NCBI RefSeq assembly: GCF_003597395.2
Contig: NC_133777.1
Location: forward strand, 11,120,228-11,184,227
Source: Chelonoidis abingdonii
Lineage: Eukaryota; Chordata; Testudines; Testudinidae
Direction: 5' to 3'
DNA: 64,000 nt
The position numbers and the translations under genes are program-made. The notes below the pieces were generated by a model. It was not told where the DNA came from, ran no database searches, and worked only from the letters and a program-made list of their open reading frames with translations. Below are positions 1 to 10,049 of this stretch, one piece after another; the first letter of the stretch is position 1, and each line of letters opens with the position of its first letter.

Positions 1-256
1 GCTTTCCAGAGCGGTCACAATGGTGCACTGTGGGATACCGCCCGGAAGCCAATACCGTCGATTTGAGGCCACACTAACCCTAATCCGACATGGCAATACT
101 GATTTCAGCGCTACTCCTCTCGTCAGGAAGGAGTACAGAAACCGGTTTAAAGAGCCTTTTATATCGATATTAAGGGCCTCGTTGTGTGGACGGGTACAGG
201 GTTAAATCGGGTTAACGCTGCTAAATTCGGTTTTAATGCGTAGTGTAGACCAGGCC
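1..256 (+). mobile_element. Harbinger-like DNA transposon, right end, cut by window start
   Basis: This stretch matches the right-hand end of the element at 21462-22914 over its whole length, including a shared GGTCACAATGG-GCACT block, the GATTTCAGCGCTA block and the AAATTCGG/AAATTCGA stretch near the end. It finishes with GTAGTGTAGACCAGGCC, the inverted form of the GGCCTGGTCTACACTAC terminus, and is followed by TAA, fitting a 3-bp TWA target duplication. The left part lies outside the window. The 61-codon frame inside it is not a gene. Family assignment rests on terminus type and 3-bp target size. Confidence 0.7.
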
Positions 257-819
257 TAAGAGAAACAATTTCTGCCTCTGGGAGTTGTGAAAACAGTACC
301 ATGGGCTATGCTGACTCTAGGAAAGGTCTGTTGTGGATACTGGGTGCGGGAGTTTTTGTAGCAAAATCAATTGTAAATCTCAGTAATCTTTTTAAGTTGG
401 TGGTGTGGTCTAAGCAGTTTGTATGTTAAATTAAAAAATATATACTTGTGCTTGTAAATCTTTTATCTACACTTGTTACATGTAATACCTAAGATGACTA
501 GTTGAAAATGTAGGTTAAAAAAAATAAATACTTTACCCCCAGTTTAGTTTGTCTGTTGGTAGTACTGTGTATAATCAGGTTCACTGTTTCAGCTTTCAAG
601 TCACTGAGTCAGGGTCCCATCTTGTTTGCGTCTCCTATCAAGTGATTGTAAAACTACAAAAAATACAAAGGGGAATTGGGCTGGAATAGTACCTGAAACT
701 ACTTTTTGAAAAAACTGATTAAATTTCATGTTGACGGTGTTCCTGTAAAAAGTTTTGTTTTGCATGGATTGGGAGTCCAACTAGGAAATACCTGTGCTGC
801 AAGAGAAAACAAAGTATAA
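257..819. other. Unassigned AT-rich DNA
   Basis: No gene, RNA or repeat family was recognised here. It contains short A runs and is probably intergenic or intronic. Confidence 0.4.
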
Positions 820-1007
820 GGATGTATCTACACTGCCACTTTCCACACTAAAACTTGAGACGTTCAGGGGTGTGAAAAAGCTACCACACCTCGTTCTGGG
901 TGTTTATTTTTTATTGCCAGGAGAGTTCTCCATTGGCGATAAAGCGTGACTATGCTGCCCATGTCATTGTAGTACCGCATTGTAACATGGGCAGTGTAGA
1001 CTTACCC
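820..1007. mobile_element. Short inverted-repeat MITE, Harbinger type
   Basis: The left end GGATGTATCTACACTGCC and the inverted right end GGGTAAGTCTACACTGCC match at most positions, giving a 188-bp element with no reading frame. The GTCTACACTG core is shared with the elements at 31194, 21462 and 52696. No clear target duplication was found. Confidence 0.6.
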
Positions 1008-1639
1008 TGAGTTATGCACTCCTCTCTTTAAACTGAAGTGCTGCTTCCTGCATTGGTTTGTCTGCCTATAGAATGTACATTCAGAGGCTCATTTTTTTTT
1101 TTTTGAGAATGTTGTTAAAAAATGTTTGTTTCTGATACACTGTAAGGAGAAGCATTGTCCTTATGGAGGAAGGGGATTAGGTTGTATCATTCTATGATGT
1201 TCAGGGACTGGGGTGGGGTGTAACAAAAGTAATCAGAGGGACATAATGAATTTAGTTGGGCAACCAAACATTAATTCATAAAAGCCAGGTAGTGGAAATG
1301 ATTCCAACCCTTTACTGTGAATTAGTGTTTTAATGGCAATTCCTTTCTTTACTTATGGAATGAGAAAACACAAATAGTGGTTTCAGTGGTCCTTGCAAGT
1401 TACAGCAGACATTTATTAGCGCTTAGTAGTCTTATAGCTTGATAGCTAAAGGATGTTTTCTCTTGATATCTTATTAAAAAAAATCTAAAATATATCACCT
1501 TCTCTAATTAGTGAAGAAGTAAAAATCTGGAGATAAGCTTTTTTGGGGAATTGGTGGGATGAGGTTTGAGTAGTCTCCTCTCCACTCTCTTGGGCTTTCT
1601 TTCAGTTCTTGATGAGAACTTGACTAAGGGAGCTGTGGG
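1008..1639. other. Unassigned DNA
   Basis: Nothing identifiable apart from short T runs. Composition changes sharply to CpG-rich just after this stretch. Confidence 0.4.
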
Positions 1640-2760
1640 AGCAGCTCATGATGAGAGACTGTCATCCAGACGGACCAGGAGATGTAGATATACCCGCGCC
1701 ACCGACGCCATGCGCCAAATTAGGGAAACAGACTGGGCTGCCGCTGGGTAATGGAGCGAGGAGCGAGCAGGAACTGGGAGTTCTGGTGCCGCAGAATCGG
1801 GACAGAAGAGAGGGCAGCATTCACCGTCAGCCCCCAGGAGCCAGAGGGCGATGCGTGGAGAAGTCCCCTGAAGGCCCGCCGTCCACTTACAGCGCTGTAC
1901 GTGGACACCCTGAGGGAAAAAACCCGACCAGGGCAACGGCCATTTTGAAGTGTGACCAGATAAGCTGGGACTCCAGCAACACGTTCCTCGCCCGCGCGGC
2001 CAGCTTCACCCGCCTTCGCCGACTGAGCGGAATTACATACACGCGGCGCGCCCGGCTGAAAACTGCGTCCCCGCTCAACGTGAGCCGTTCCGCCACGGGA
2101 ACCGGGACAAGCGGCTGCAGATAAGTGCGGGATTACATCCCTGGAGATTCCTGCCCCACGGCCTGTGCAGCTGCAAGACCCCACGCCAAGAGGCTGGCAG
2201 CTGCGCACACAAGCCGGTCGTCCAGGACCGCCTATGCCGAAGACCTATCGCGTCCATCACCTCTCGGTGGAGATTGACATGTCAATCCGCCACCAGCCCC
2301 GCACCGATCAGCGGCCGCTTGCTGCCTAGACATCGTTCGTCGACGGACGAGGAAGCGGAATAAAGATCTACCTCGTCGATTGTGACGAATCCCAGTTCGA
2401 GAACAGGATCCACCGGCGTTCGCGACCCGAGCCCAGCAAACATCGAGAAAATCCGCCCCTTTGACTGACACGCTCTGCGAAGGCGAATGGCTACAACGAG
2501 GTCATCACTGGACGCTTTCTGATTCGTCGGAGTGCGATACTGGGCGCTGCATGGGAGCCCCTTGGAACGCAATGTGTGCATTAGGGCCTTGCGGGGTGGC
2601 GCCATTCGCTATGCAAACGACTGATAGAAGTACGACTTGATGGTCTTCGGACACATCCGTGTGTCTATGAGGACATATACAATTGAAAACATCACCGAGC
2701 CACCGCTCAAATAACCTAGAGAGTGAGCGGATGTGGCTCCATGGCAACCCGGGTGGGGGG
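1640..2760. promoter_or_regulatory. CpG-rich block, candidate CpG island
   Basis: CpG is not depleted here, unlike the flanks: by eye about twenty CpGs fall in 1980-2100 alone, and CpG stays frequent to about 2740. Overlapping open frames of 60-160 codons occur on both strands, as expected where GC-rich DNA has few stops, so none is called a gene. The 12-bp palindrome TTGACATGTCAA lies near 2276. Two readings are possible: a CpG-island promoter (see 1885-1943), or a young, not yet CpG-depleted mobile element running into the LTR-like stretch downstream. The sequence does not decide between them. Confidence 0.45.
1885..1943 (-). other. Possible minus-strand first coding exon with splice donor
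   Basis: Reading the minus strand from about 2100 down, the CpG-dense stretch reaches CTTCAAAATGGCCG, which combines a good start context with a YY1-like site (AAnATGGC). The ATG is at 1943-1941. The frame stays open for 53 nt to GCGCT and meets GTAAGT at 1890-1885, a strong donor match. The 17 codons resemble no known family. Further exons would lie left of the window. Such a motif combination can arise by chance in GC-rich DNA, so this is only a candidate. Confidence 0.2.
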
Positions 2761-3215
2761 GAGGGAGGGGGAAACCCTTACGACCACCATACCTTCCCTG
2801 AGTCCTGAAATTAACAATCTGGATTCCACCACGCTCGAGGGGTGAGACTACTCGCTTGTTCCTCTCGTATTAAGTGTCTCTGGCCTTCCCCGCCCTTCCA
2901 CTCCATACCCCCCTGACCTGACTGGTGGGTGCTTAAGTGGCCACTATAATGATGCGTAATGTACCCTCCTGACGCACCGCTACAGATTATATCTTGACTC
3001 CACCCACCGTTACCCCGCATTGAGGACAATACAGGCATGTACTGTATATTATATAGGCGGAACCATAACTATGTATTATATGCTGAACCATAACCAATTG
3101 CCAGCGTCCCCCCATACTCTGTATGTTTCCCCCGATGACCAATGACTGACCCATCAAACTCTTTGTATCACCTTTATTTAATATTTTCTAATAAACTTTT
3201 AAATCTACTCCCTGC
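2761..3215 (+). repeat. LTR-like or retroelement 3'-end-like stretch
   Basis: It starts with a G-run, becomes C-rich, then AT-rich with a near-repeated unit (TATATAGGCGGAACCATAAC followed by a TATATGCTGAACCATAACC version), and ends in TTTTCTAATAAACTTTTAAA, which contains a polyadenylation signal. This order resembles the U3-R part of an LTR or the 3' end of a retroelement. No TG...CA ends or target duplication could be fixed, so the class is open. Confidence 0.3.
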
Positions 3216-4053
3216 AAATCTGCCAGTGCTGGTCAGATGTCCTCTGACTCCATTGGTATTGATAATATAAAGTGAGCGACTGTGTCTGTGAGACATCTTT
3301 GTTAACTTGTATAGACTTCCGAAATAATTCTTCATGTGCTTGAGAATTGGTCAGTTCAAGAGATCCAAACTTTGATTTACCCATGGGTTGCCTGATGAGT
3401 ATTGACCTGGATCAAACCAAGGAGTTAATATAGAATTCGCACTTCTGATCTGGAAGCGAGTGACCAAGCTACTTTTTAATTCTATTCCCTGCACATATCA
3501 GGCCATCCAACAGGCTCTTTAAAAAGTACAGGTTCCTTCCTTCCCAGTAGTCCCTGCTATTTGAAATGTACAGGAAACACTGGTTGCCTTAAAAGTTACG
3601 TACACAGTGTGGTCTGAGAAGCATGTCCTGTCTGGAATACTCCCTTGGGTTTGAAAGACTAACATCTTTAAATAAGAAGCCTATGCTCGCAACCAAGCCA
3701 CCTTGGATGAAATCCAAAACAGGCTTTCACTCCACTGTCATTGTAGAGGTAGCAGTTGAGCACACTGAGTATACTCTCGTTCAGTAACAATTTCTATTGT
3801 TTCAAATTGGGATAAATCATTCAGCTAACCACCAAAAAATTCCATATACCCAAAGCAGAGTTTTTATTAAAAAAGGGAGAAAAGCCAGAGACCTCATGCA
3901 GTCCACAAGAAATGTCACTATTGCTATTGCGTTTGTGTGGAAGGCATTTAGCTACTACAGTGATATGGTTTTATACTGCCAACTGACTTAAATAGCTGCA
4001 TTGATAAAGTGTAGAAAGAAGCACACTTCGTTTGGCTGGGCTAGAGGGCAGAC
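3216..4053. other. Unassigned DNA
   Basis: No repeat or gene was recognised. A 64-codon open frame at 3797-3991 shows nothing beyond chance. Confidence 0.4.
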
Positions 4054-4061
4054 ATGGTGTC

Positions 4062-4746
4062 CAGTGTTCCCTCTAATTTTCCCCACCCATGTGTGGAATT
4101 AATTTTGTTATGTGCAACAATATGGAGGTGATGTGTGACACATAACAAAATTAACGTGGCAGGGTGGGGCCAAGGGTTTTGGGGTGGGGAGGGGCTCAGG
4201 GTTGGGGTGTGAGGGCTCTGGCTGGGGGTATTGGCTCTGGGGAGGGGCTGGGGGGGAGGGGCTCAGGGCTGAGAGAGGAGGTTGGGGTGAGGGCTCTGGG
4301 GTGGAGCTGGGGATGAGGGGTTTGAGGTATAGGAGGGTGCTCTGGGGCTGTGGCAGAGAGAGAGGACTCCTCTCAGCTCTCTCTCCCGCAGTGTCACCTG
4401 GGCTCAGGGGGAGAGGCATCTCTCCCCACTGGGGCAGCTCCAGGGCTGCCGGATAGACGCCCCTTCCCCAGCCCCAGCAGGTCCGGGCCGGGGCTGGGTT
4501 CAGGCTGGGGGAGGGGTGTCCCAGCCATGCTTGGGTCCATGCCGCCCCGGCTGCGCCTGGGTCCGGGCTGGGCCACCCAGGCTGCAGCAGAGTTGGGGCC
4601 AGGGGAGGGGCACCATGGCATGTTGGGGGTTGGGCTAAGTTGGGGCTGGGGGAGGGATGCCCCTCCCTGGCTGCAGCAGGTCCGCAGGCATGTTCCCTGA
4701 GCACCTGTGTGGTGCTCCGTGGCTGCTCAGCTTACAGGGAACTTAG
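4062..4746. mobile_element. Non-autonomous hAT transposon, 685 bp
   Basis: The left end CAGTGTTCCCTCTAA pairs with the inverted right end (CAGCTTACAGGGAACTTAG on the plus strand). The flanking 8-mers ATGGTGTC (4054-4061) and ATGGTGAC (4747-4754) match at 7 of 8 positions, the target-duplication size of hAT. The interior is strongly G-rich on the plus strand (GGGGCTCAGGG-like units), which produces a 198-codon proline-rich frame on the minus strand; that frame is compositional and not a gene. Near the left end an inverted pair (TTTTGTTATGTG / CACATAACAAAA) forms a short stem. Confidence 0.8.
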
Positions 4747-4754
4747 ATGGTGAC

Positions 4755-5333
4755 CCAAACCCTGTATATATCGTAGAGAAGGTTATGTACAACAAAGCAA
4801 GTGACATATATAACATGTTATGGAGAGGTGGAAGGAGGGTATAGTAGATTAAAAAAATGTTTTCTTTTATAAAATTCATTTGATGGGGAAACTGACACCA
4901 CTTCTGAATGTTGTGTATCCACGTGTGTACTCTTAACTGGCCCAGCAAATCTCTCTATGGTACAGAAACTATTGTACGGTTCCTTCCTAAAGTACTCAGT
5001 AGTGAAAACCTTCATCGTTGCCGTCTATCTAAGGTAATACAGTGCTTTGTAAAAAGTGCAAGATTTCTCTAGCTTACAGGGAGGAGGAGGATATTGGGAT
5101 GAAAATTCAGAGGTTGATGTAAGTATCGGGTAAAGAAATATCCAAAACTCAACGGGCTATACCAGACAATATTGTATTTTTATTTTCTTTTTTAGCTGTA
5201 GCTCTCGTTTAGCTTCAGTGGGGAGTTCTAGTTAAAAATTGATGGCATGATATAAGCCAGGGTTTTTGCATGAAATACAGTGTGTCCTCTGCATTGTTTT
5301 ACTAATTGTTTCCTGCTGCTGTCGTTGTTAAAG
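4755..5333. other. Unassigned AT-rich DNA
   Basis: No repeat or gene recognised. Confidence 0.4.
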
Positions 5334-5595
5334 GAGTTCACATGATCTATTGGTTAGAGCAGTGGTTTTCAACCTGTGGTCCATGGACCCCAAGGGGTCC
5401 TCAGGCTGTCTAAGATTTCCAAAGGGGTCCACACCTCCATTCAAAATTTTTGGGGTCTGCAAGTGAAAAAAAATTGAAAACCGCTGGGTTAGAACAAGAA
5501 GACTGGGTTTCTAGTCCCAACTCTGACAGACTTGCTGTGTGACCAAATCAACTAACCTCTGTGCCTTAGTTTTCCAATCTGTAAAAAGGGATAAC
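5334..5595 (+). mobile_element. tRNA-derived SINE, split by a hAT MITE
   Basis: The left part carries an A-box-like CTATTGGTTAGAGC. After the 127-bp MITE the sequence resumes with GACTGGGTTTCTAGTCCCAA (B-box region) and then the conserved SINE body (CTTGCTGTGTGACC, CTCTGTGCCTTAG, CCAATCTGTAAAAAGGG). This is a pol III-type SINE of the MIR-like/reptile tRNA class, now inactive. Confidence 0.75.
5360..5486. mobile_element. hAT MITE, 127 bp, inside the SINE
   Basis: Termini CAGTGGTTTTCAA and (inverted) CAGCGGTTTTCAA. Flanking 8-mers GGTTAGAG (5352-5359) and GGTTAGAA (5487-5494) match 7 of 8. Because the host SINE is recognisable on both sides, insertion boundaries are well fixed. Confidence 0.85.
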
Positions 5596-5822
5596 CACTG
5601 GGCGCGGTTCGCTGCTCCAGGCCAATGGGGGCTGCAGGAAGTGGCGCGAGTTGAGGGATATGCTGGCCACCCTTCCTGCAGCCCCCATTGGCCTGGAGCG
5701 GCGAACCGCAGCCAGTGGGAGCTGCAATTGGCCGAACCTGCAGACGTGGCAGGTAAACAAACTGGCCCGGCCCACCGGAGGCTTTTCCTGAGTAAGCGGT
5801 GGACCGGCTTTGAGAACCACTG
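5596..5822 (-). mobile_element. hAT-derived element with long internal hairpin
   Basis: The right end TTTGAGAACCACTG is the inverted CAGTGGTTCTCAAA terminus common to hAT elements. Inside, arms 5604-5641 and 5672-5709 are complementary over 38 nt with a single mismatch, around a 30-nt spacer. The rest is GC-rich. The left boundary is uncertain, as it merges into the end of the SINE. No transposase frame is present. Confidence 0.65.
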
Positions 5823-6031
5823 GTCCAGAGCACCCAGGCAGGCCAGCAGCTCTTGCAGCCGTGCTGCCTGGCAGGAGCTCGCAGCCCCACCGCCCAGAGT
5901 GCAGGTGGCATGGCGAGCTGAGGCTGCAGGGAGGGGGGACAGCAGGGGAGGGGCCATGGACTAGCCTCCCCGACTGGGAGCTCAAAGGCCGGGCCGGATG
6001 TGGCCTGCAGGCAGTAGTTTGTCCACCTCTG
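5823..6031 (-). mobile_element. hAT element terminus (CAGAGGTGGACAAAC type)
   Basis: On the minus strand it begins CAGAGGTGGACAAACTAC and continues with the GGCCACATCCGGCCCG-type block and CCCTCCCCTGCTGTCCCCCC, matching the left end of the element at 18427-19207. It abuts the hairpin-bearing piece, so the pair looks like a nested or composite insertion. The overlapping 148-192-codon frames on the minus strand are GC-rich noise. Confidence 0.65.
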
Positions 6032-6517
6032 CACTATACCATACTGCTGTACATCCTGTGCAGTTTCTGGAGTGGTGATAGAAGGGGTAAGAATGGTTGT
6101 GATGATAACTTTGTCTTGGCGCAGTAACACAATTGGTTACTACTTAGATATGTATCTATTGCTTCCATGTGAACTTGCTTGTTTAGTTTGCATTGTGAAG
6201 CTTCTTGGTGCTGTATATTCAATGAATGTGAGCATGGATAAGTCAGGGTGCAAATAAATAGAGAAGAAATAGAGATGAGGAGGGGAGCTTGAAGTAATTT
6301 TCTCCAGCTCTATCTTATAAGGGAAATTGGGCGGAGTGGGAATTGAAAAGAAAATGTGCATTCATTACCACTGAACCAGTCTATGTTGAACACAGGTATG
6401 AGGATGACAAGTGATTCATAAATATTTCAGATCACCATTTTATAAACAAATTTAAGAAAACAAGCATGAAGAGCTGTGGAAGCAAAGCTGGGGAGGGAAA
6501 GAGGGGGGGAAGAGAGG

Positions 6518-6520
<3 letters not shown>
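6032..6520. other. Unassigned DNA
   Basis: No repeat or gene recognised; purine-rich just before the (TG)n run. Confidence 0.4.

Positions 6521-6559
<39 letters not shown>
6521..6559 (+). repeat. (TG)n microsatellite
   Basis: About 19 uninterrupted TG units. The apparent histidine/threonine-rich frame across it on the minus strand is an artefact of the repeat. Confidence 0.97.
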
Positions 6560-6562
<3 letters not shown>

Positions 6563-7338
6563 GTCCCCTGGGACTGGGGCTGTGGTAGGCAGGAGATGGA
6601 GAAATGATAGTTTGAATTTTACATTGGCTTAAAGTCCCTTCGAATTTGCAGTATCTGCCTGTTCTGTATGTATTGCCACTGGAAGACAAGCAAAGGATGT
6701 TTAAGACACACTCATTTCTATGCTCGGCTAATTTTATTGTCCTTCAATATTTTCTAGCTGTAAAGGTTGCAGACTTTATTACATTTAAACCAGTTTTTAA
6801 TATAGTTCGTCATAAAAAGGTGAGAAGCAGGAGAACAGAAACATTGCCCGCTGCAGTGATGTACTGTGTGCAAGGCCAGTGCTCTCTAGTCATTGAAAGA
6901 CTTGCTTTAAAATCTAAATGATCAGCACCTAGCTATTGTAGGTTGTTCAGTAAAAAGCAGGAGTCTCTCTCCTGCAGTCGAAATCAAGTTTCATTTTGTG
7001 ATTAAAAAAAAAAAGTTCTTCGTCCTTCTACCAGTCGCTCTGTTGTCTTCTACCAGACACAGATGTGGGGTTTGCACTCTTGTGCATAAATACAAGCGTG
7101 AAGAGAAGAAGGTAGGATGGAGGAGAAGCTCAGTTTCCTTTGTTTTCATATAAAGATGCCCAGAAAATTTGTTATAAATGGAATGAAGCTAGGGCCCTTC
7201 ACAGCTGATTGCTCATTTTTGCCAAGCATCATGAACGGTTTCCCTTGGTATCTGGATTTGTTTTCCCTTTGGATTTTCCTCTACTCTTAGAAGAAATAGA
7301 GAGTCATAAGAGACCACTACTTAAAGTAGGCACAATAG
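6560..7338. other. Unassigned DNA
   Basis: A 91-codon open frame at 6646-6921 has no recognisable domain and no support as a gene. Confidence 0.4.
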
Positions 7339-7536
7339 GGATGTCAAGTATCAGGGGATAGCCGTGTTAGTCTGTATCCGCAAAAACATAAGGAGTCCGG
7401 TGGCACCTTAAAGACTAACAGATTTATTTGGGCATAAGCTTTCATGGGTAAAAAAGTGAAGTAAGATTTTTTACCTACGAAAGCGTATGCCCAAATAAAT
7501 CTGTTAGTCTTTAAGGTGCCATCGGACTCCTTGTTG
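7339..7536. mobile_element. Palindromic Penelope-type terminal repeat
   Basis: After GTATCAGGGGATAGCCGTG (a terminal motif also seen inverted at about 29105-29122) come two inverted copies of the Penelope-type 3' end: AAGGAGTCCGGTGGCACC...GCATAAGCTTTC at 7390-7454 and its complement at 7467-7532, ending GGTGCCATCGGACTCC. The structure resembles the inverted terminal arrangement known for Penelope-like elements. Confidence 0.65.
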
Positions 7537-7545
7537 TTACAATAG

Positions 7546-10049
7546 GGATGCTATGCCTATGAACTGAAAGTAGACAGTGTGGAATTTCTGGTTTCCTACA
7601 TTATGAATTGGCTGTGATCAGTGCCAAGTACCATACATCTGGCAGCTCTGTCATAACTTCCCACATAGCAGCTAAAATGTCAATATATTGAGAGGGAGAG
7701 GAATAGGGCAAGGGAGAGCCCCTTCCCACAAAATACACTGTAGCCCAGGGGAATGTATACTGAGCTACAAACCAAGAGACTGTAAGTTACAGCCGCAGCT
7801 TTTCAGCTGGCTGCTGTCAATGTGTCCTTAGACTTCACAATCCATATTAACTCAGGCTCATGCACCTTACTTGGTGGAGGTAACTATCATCAACCCATTT
7901 TAAAGCCAAGATAACTGAGGAAACTTAATTTAACTTTCATAGATAATCTTAATTATGACATTTGCTAACTCTAAATGTTTGGCTTTGCAACCTTACCGTT
8001 TTGTAAAGTATAGATTAAAAAAAAATCATATGTATCTACAGGAGCCTGTTTTAAGTTTGTGTGGGGACCTAGTAATAGTTACTAGGTCCCCATTGGAAGA
8101 CATATTTAGAAGTGAATGTTATATTATTATTGTTTGTCTTTTGGTTGATGGGAGCTGTCCTTTTTAACAGCAGGTTGTAGTATTTGATTGTAAGATATGT
8201 TTGCAGGAACTTCAGAATAGGGTGTGAGAAATTTTGCCTGTGTCCTGAGAATGGAAGATCCTGCTTGTGAGAGTTCCAAACAGGTTGGAACTTGATTTAA
8301 TAAACTTACTTTACCAGAAATGAAGCTTCATTCTTGAAAGTGAAACATTAGCCCTGACTGGGGACTGGATGCCTGAGAGCATTGCTAATGAGCTGCAGGG
8401 CCTTTCACTTGTAGTTCACCAATTTGAGTCCAGCCAAGCTCAGCAGAAATTTAAAAGTTTTCCCCATAATGGCCTGTTTGGTGGGTCTTACTTCCAGCTC
8501 CCACATTACAAACTTGTATCCATTATCATCCACTTTACACTAATTGGCCCACTTGGAACAGAGGCCAAGAAATGCCCAGGTTATGGAGACAAGCCTACCC
8601 TTAGTCTGGCCCTTTGAGCAAGTCTCTCTGCCCTACCCTAGATCAAAGTGAGGCTGGCTTGCCAGGATATTGTGTTTGGAAAATGTGACTTGCTGCTTCC
8701 TTGTAGATAGAGGATTTAATTAATCAAGGCTATTAAACCTTTCATGACACAACTAGATCCACACAGTTTTTGAGAACTGAAGTTTGATTATATGTATGTT
8801 GTTTGTAAATATGCAAATGAGCTAATTAATATATTTACATAAAATGTCACATGGAGCTGCACAAAATTTGGTAGTAGTCACATGTGGTGGGGCTGAGTGG
8901 GAAGCTATTATTCCCAAACCCTTGGTAATGGGTTGGGATTATGATGATATGGAGATTACTGGCCTTGTCCATGTGTCTGAGTAGTTTTGCTAATATGTCT
9001 GAGTAGTTTTTGCGAATGGTTTAATATAGCTTCAGCTGTATAATTGTGTTCAGTTAAATTATTTCAACAACTGGCTGAGGGCATCCACACTATCCTTCTG
9101 AGAGCCATTTCAGGTTGGTTTTGGAATGCATGAAACAGGTATCTCATGATTCATCAGATCATATTCCCATCTGACCAAGTAGTTGAGTGGGTTAACCCTT
9201 TTCTTTCCTTTTTTAGAGTTGCATTTTGTCCTGATTCACTAGAAATGCCCCCAGTCTCCTCTGTTAATTTCCTGCTGTGAGAGTGATCACTGTATTTGAT
9301 TCTGCACACATCTTGTTGCATTTTGAAGATTTTCCCCATATTTTAAAAGTTACCTGAAAGGAGAAAACAAATAGTGTCCTATTTGCTGCTTTATAAAGAC
9401 TCAACATATCTTTTTAAACACTTTTTTAAAACAAGAAATTCTGTTTTTGTCTACTCTGTTTTTCCTGGAAGACTCTTTATGGCTGGAAAACTAGTAAGAT
9501 TATTAGATCACATATAGGAAGGACGTGAACCATTAATATTTGGGAGAAGAATGGGGTTTAGACAGACTATTTGAAACATTTTGATATTGTTTAACACTCT
9601 CTAACTAATGAATACTTGGGAGGAAATACATTTTTGCTCTTTCTAATAGAGACTGAGAAACTTTCTCCAGCTTCCTGATCCTCTGAGGGGAACACTGTCA
9701 AAACATGACAGAAAAGACTTGTTATTCCTGATATTTCTGAAGTATCAAAACATCTTTTATTTTTTTTTTCTGATGGGAGAGAGGGAAGGAAAATATTTCA
9801 GGCCTTCTTTATGCATACTCAAGAAACAAAAAAGGGCCCAAACCAATTTCTGTTGGTTGCTGCTGCTGCTTCCATCTGCTCTGTGGTGTTGAGATTGACT
9901 ATTCTTCCCCCCCGTACTAAGGGTTCTTCTGAAGGGTTCTCTTGGGGTATCTCATTGCCTCTTACCAGTTGATTTCCATTTGATTTCTTTATGTGGGAGC
10001 CTGTATATTGGCACCCAGAGTACATGGTCCAAGTACATTTAGCATTTCT
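7546..10049. other. Unassigned DNA with minor motifs
   Basis: No gene recognised. 7880-7930 resembles a MIR-like SINE tail (CATTTTAAAGCCAAGATAAC). Near 8975-9012 the unit TGTCTGAGTAGTTTT occurs twice about 23 nt apart. A perfect stem-loop lies at 8062-8092. Confidence 0.4.
8062..8092. other. Perfect 14-bp stem-loop
   Basis: TGGGGACCTAGTAA is followed by a 3-nt TAG spacer and its exact complement TTACTAGGTCCCCA. The function is unknown. No T run follows it on either strand to suggest a pol III product. Confidence 0.85.

Noticed and set aside
1648..2208. 158- and 162-codon frames on opposite strands
   Set aside because: Both are products of CpG-rich composition; only a short minus-strand exon candidate is kept as a possibility.
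4108..4704. 198-codon minus-strand open frame
   Set aside because: Proline/serine-rich translation caused by the G-rich interior of a hAT element; no domain, and open frames overlap on both strands.
5511..6130. Overlapping frames of 105-192 codons
   Set aside because: GC-rich hAT sequence with a palindrome; frames on both strands mirror one another.
6521..6559. CRISPR-like or regulatory array
   Set aside because: Plain (TG)n microsatellite; no spacer structure occurs anywhere in the window.
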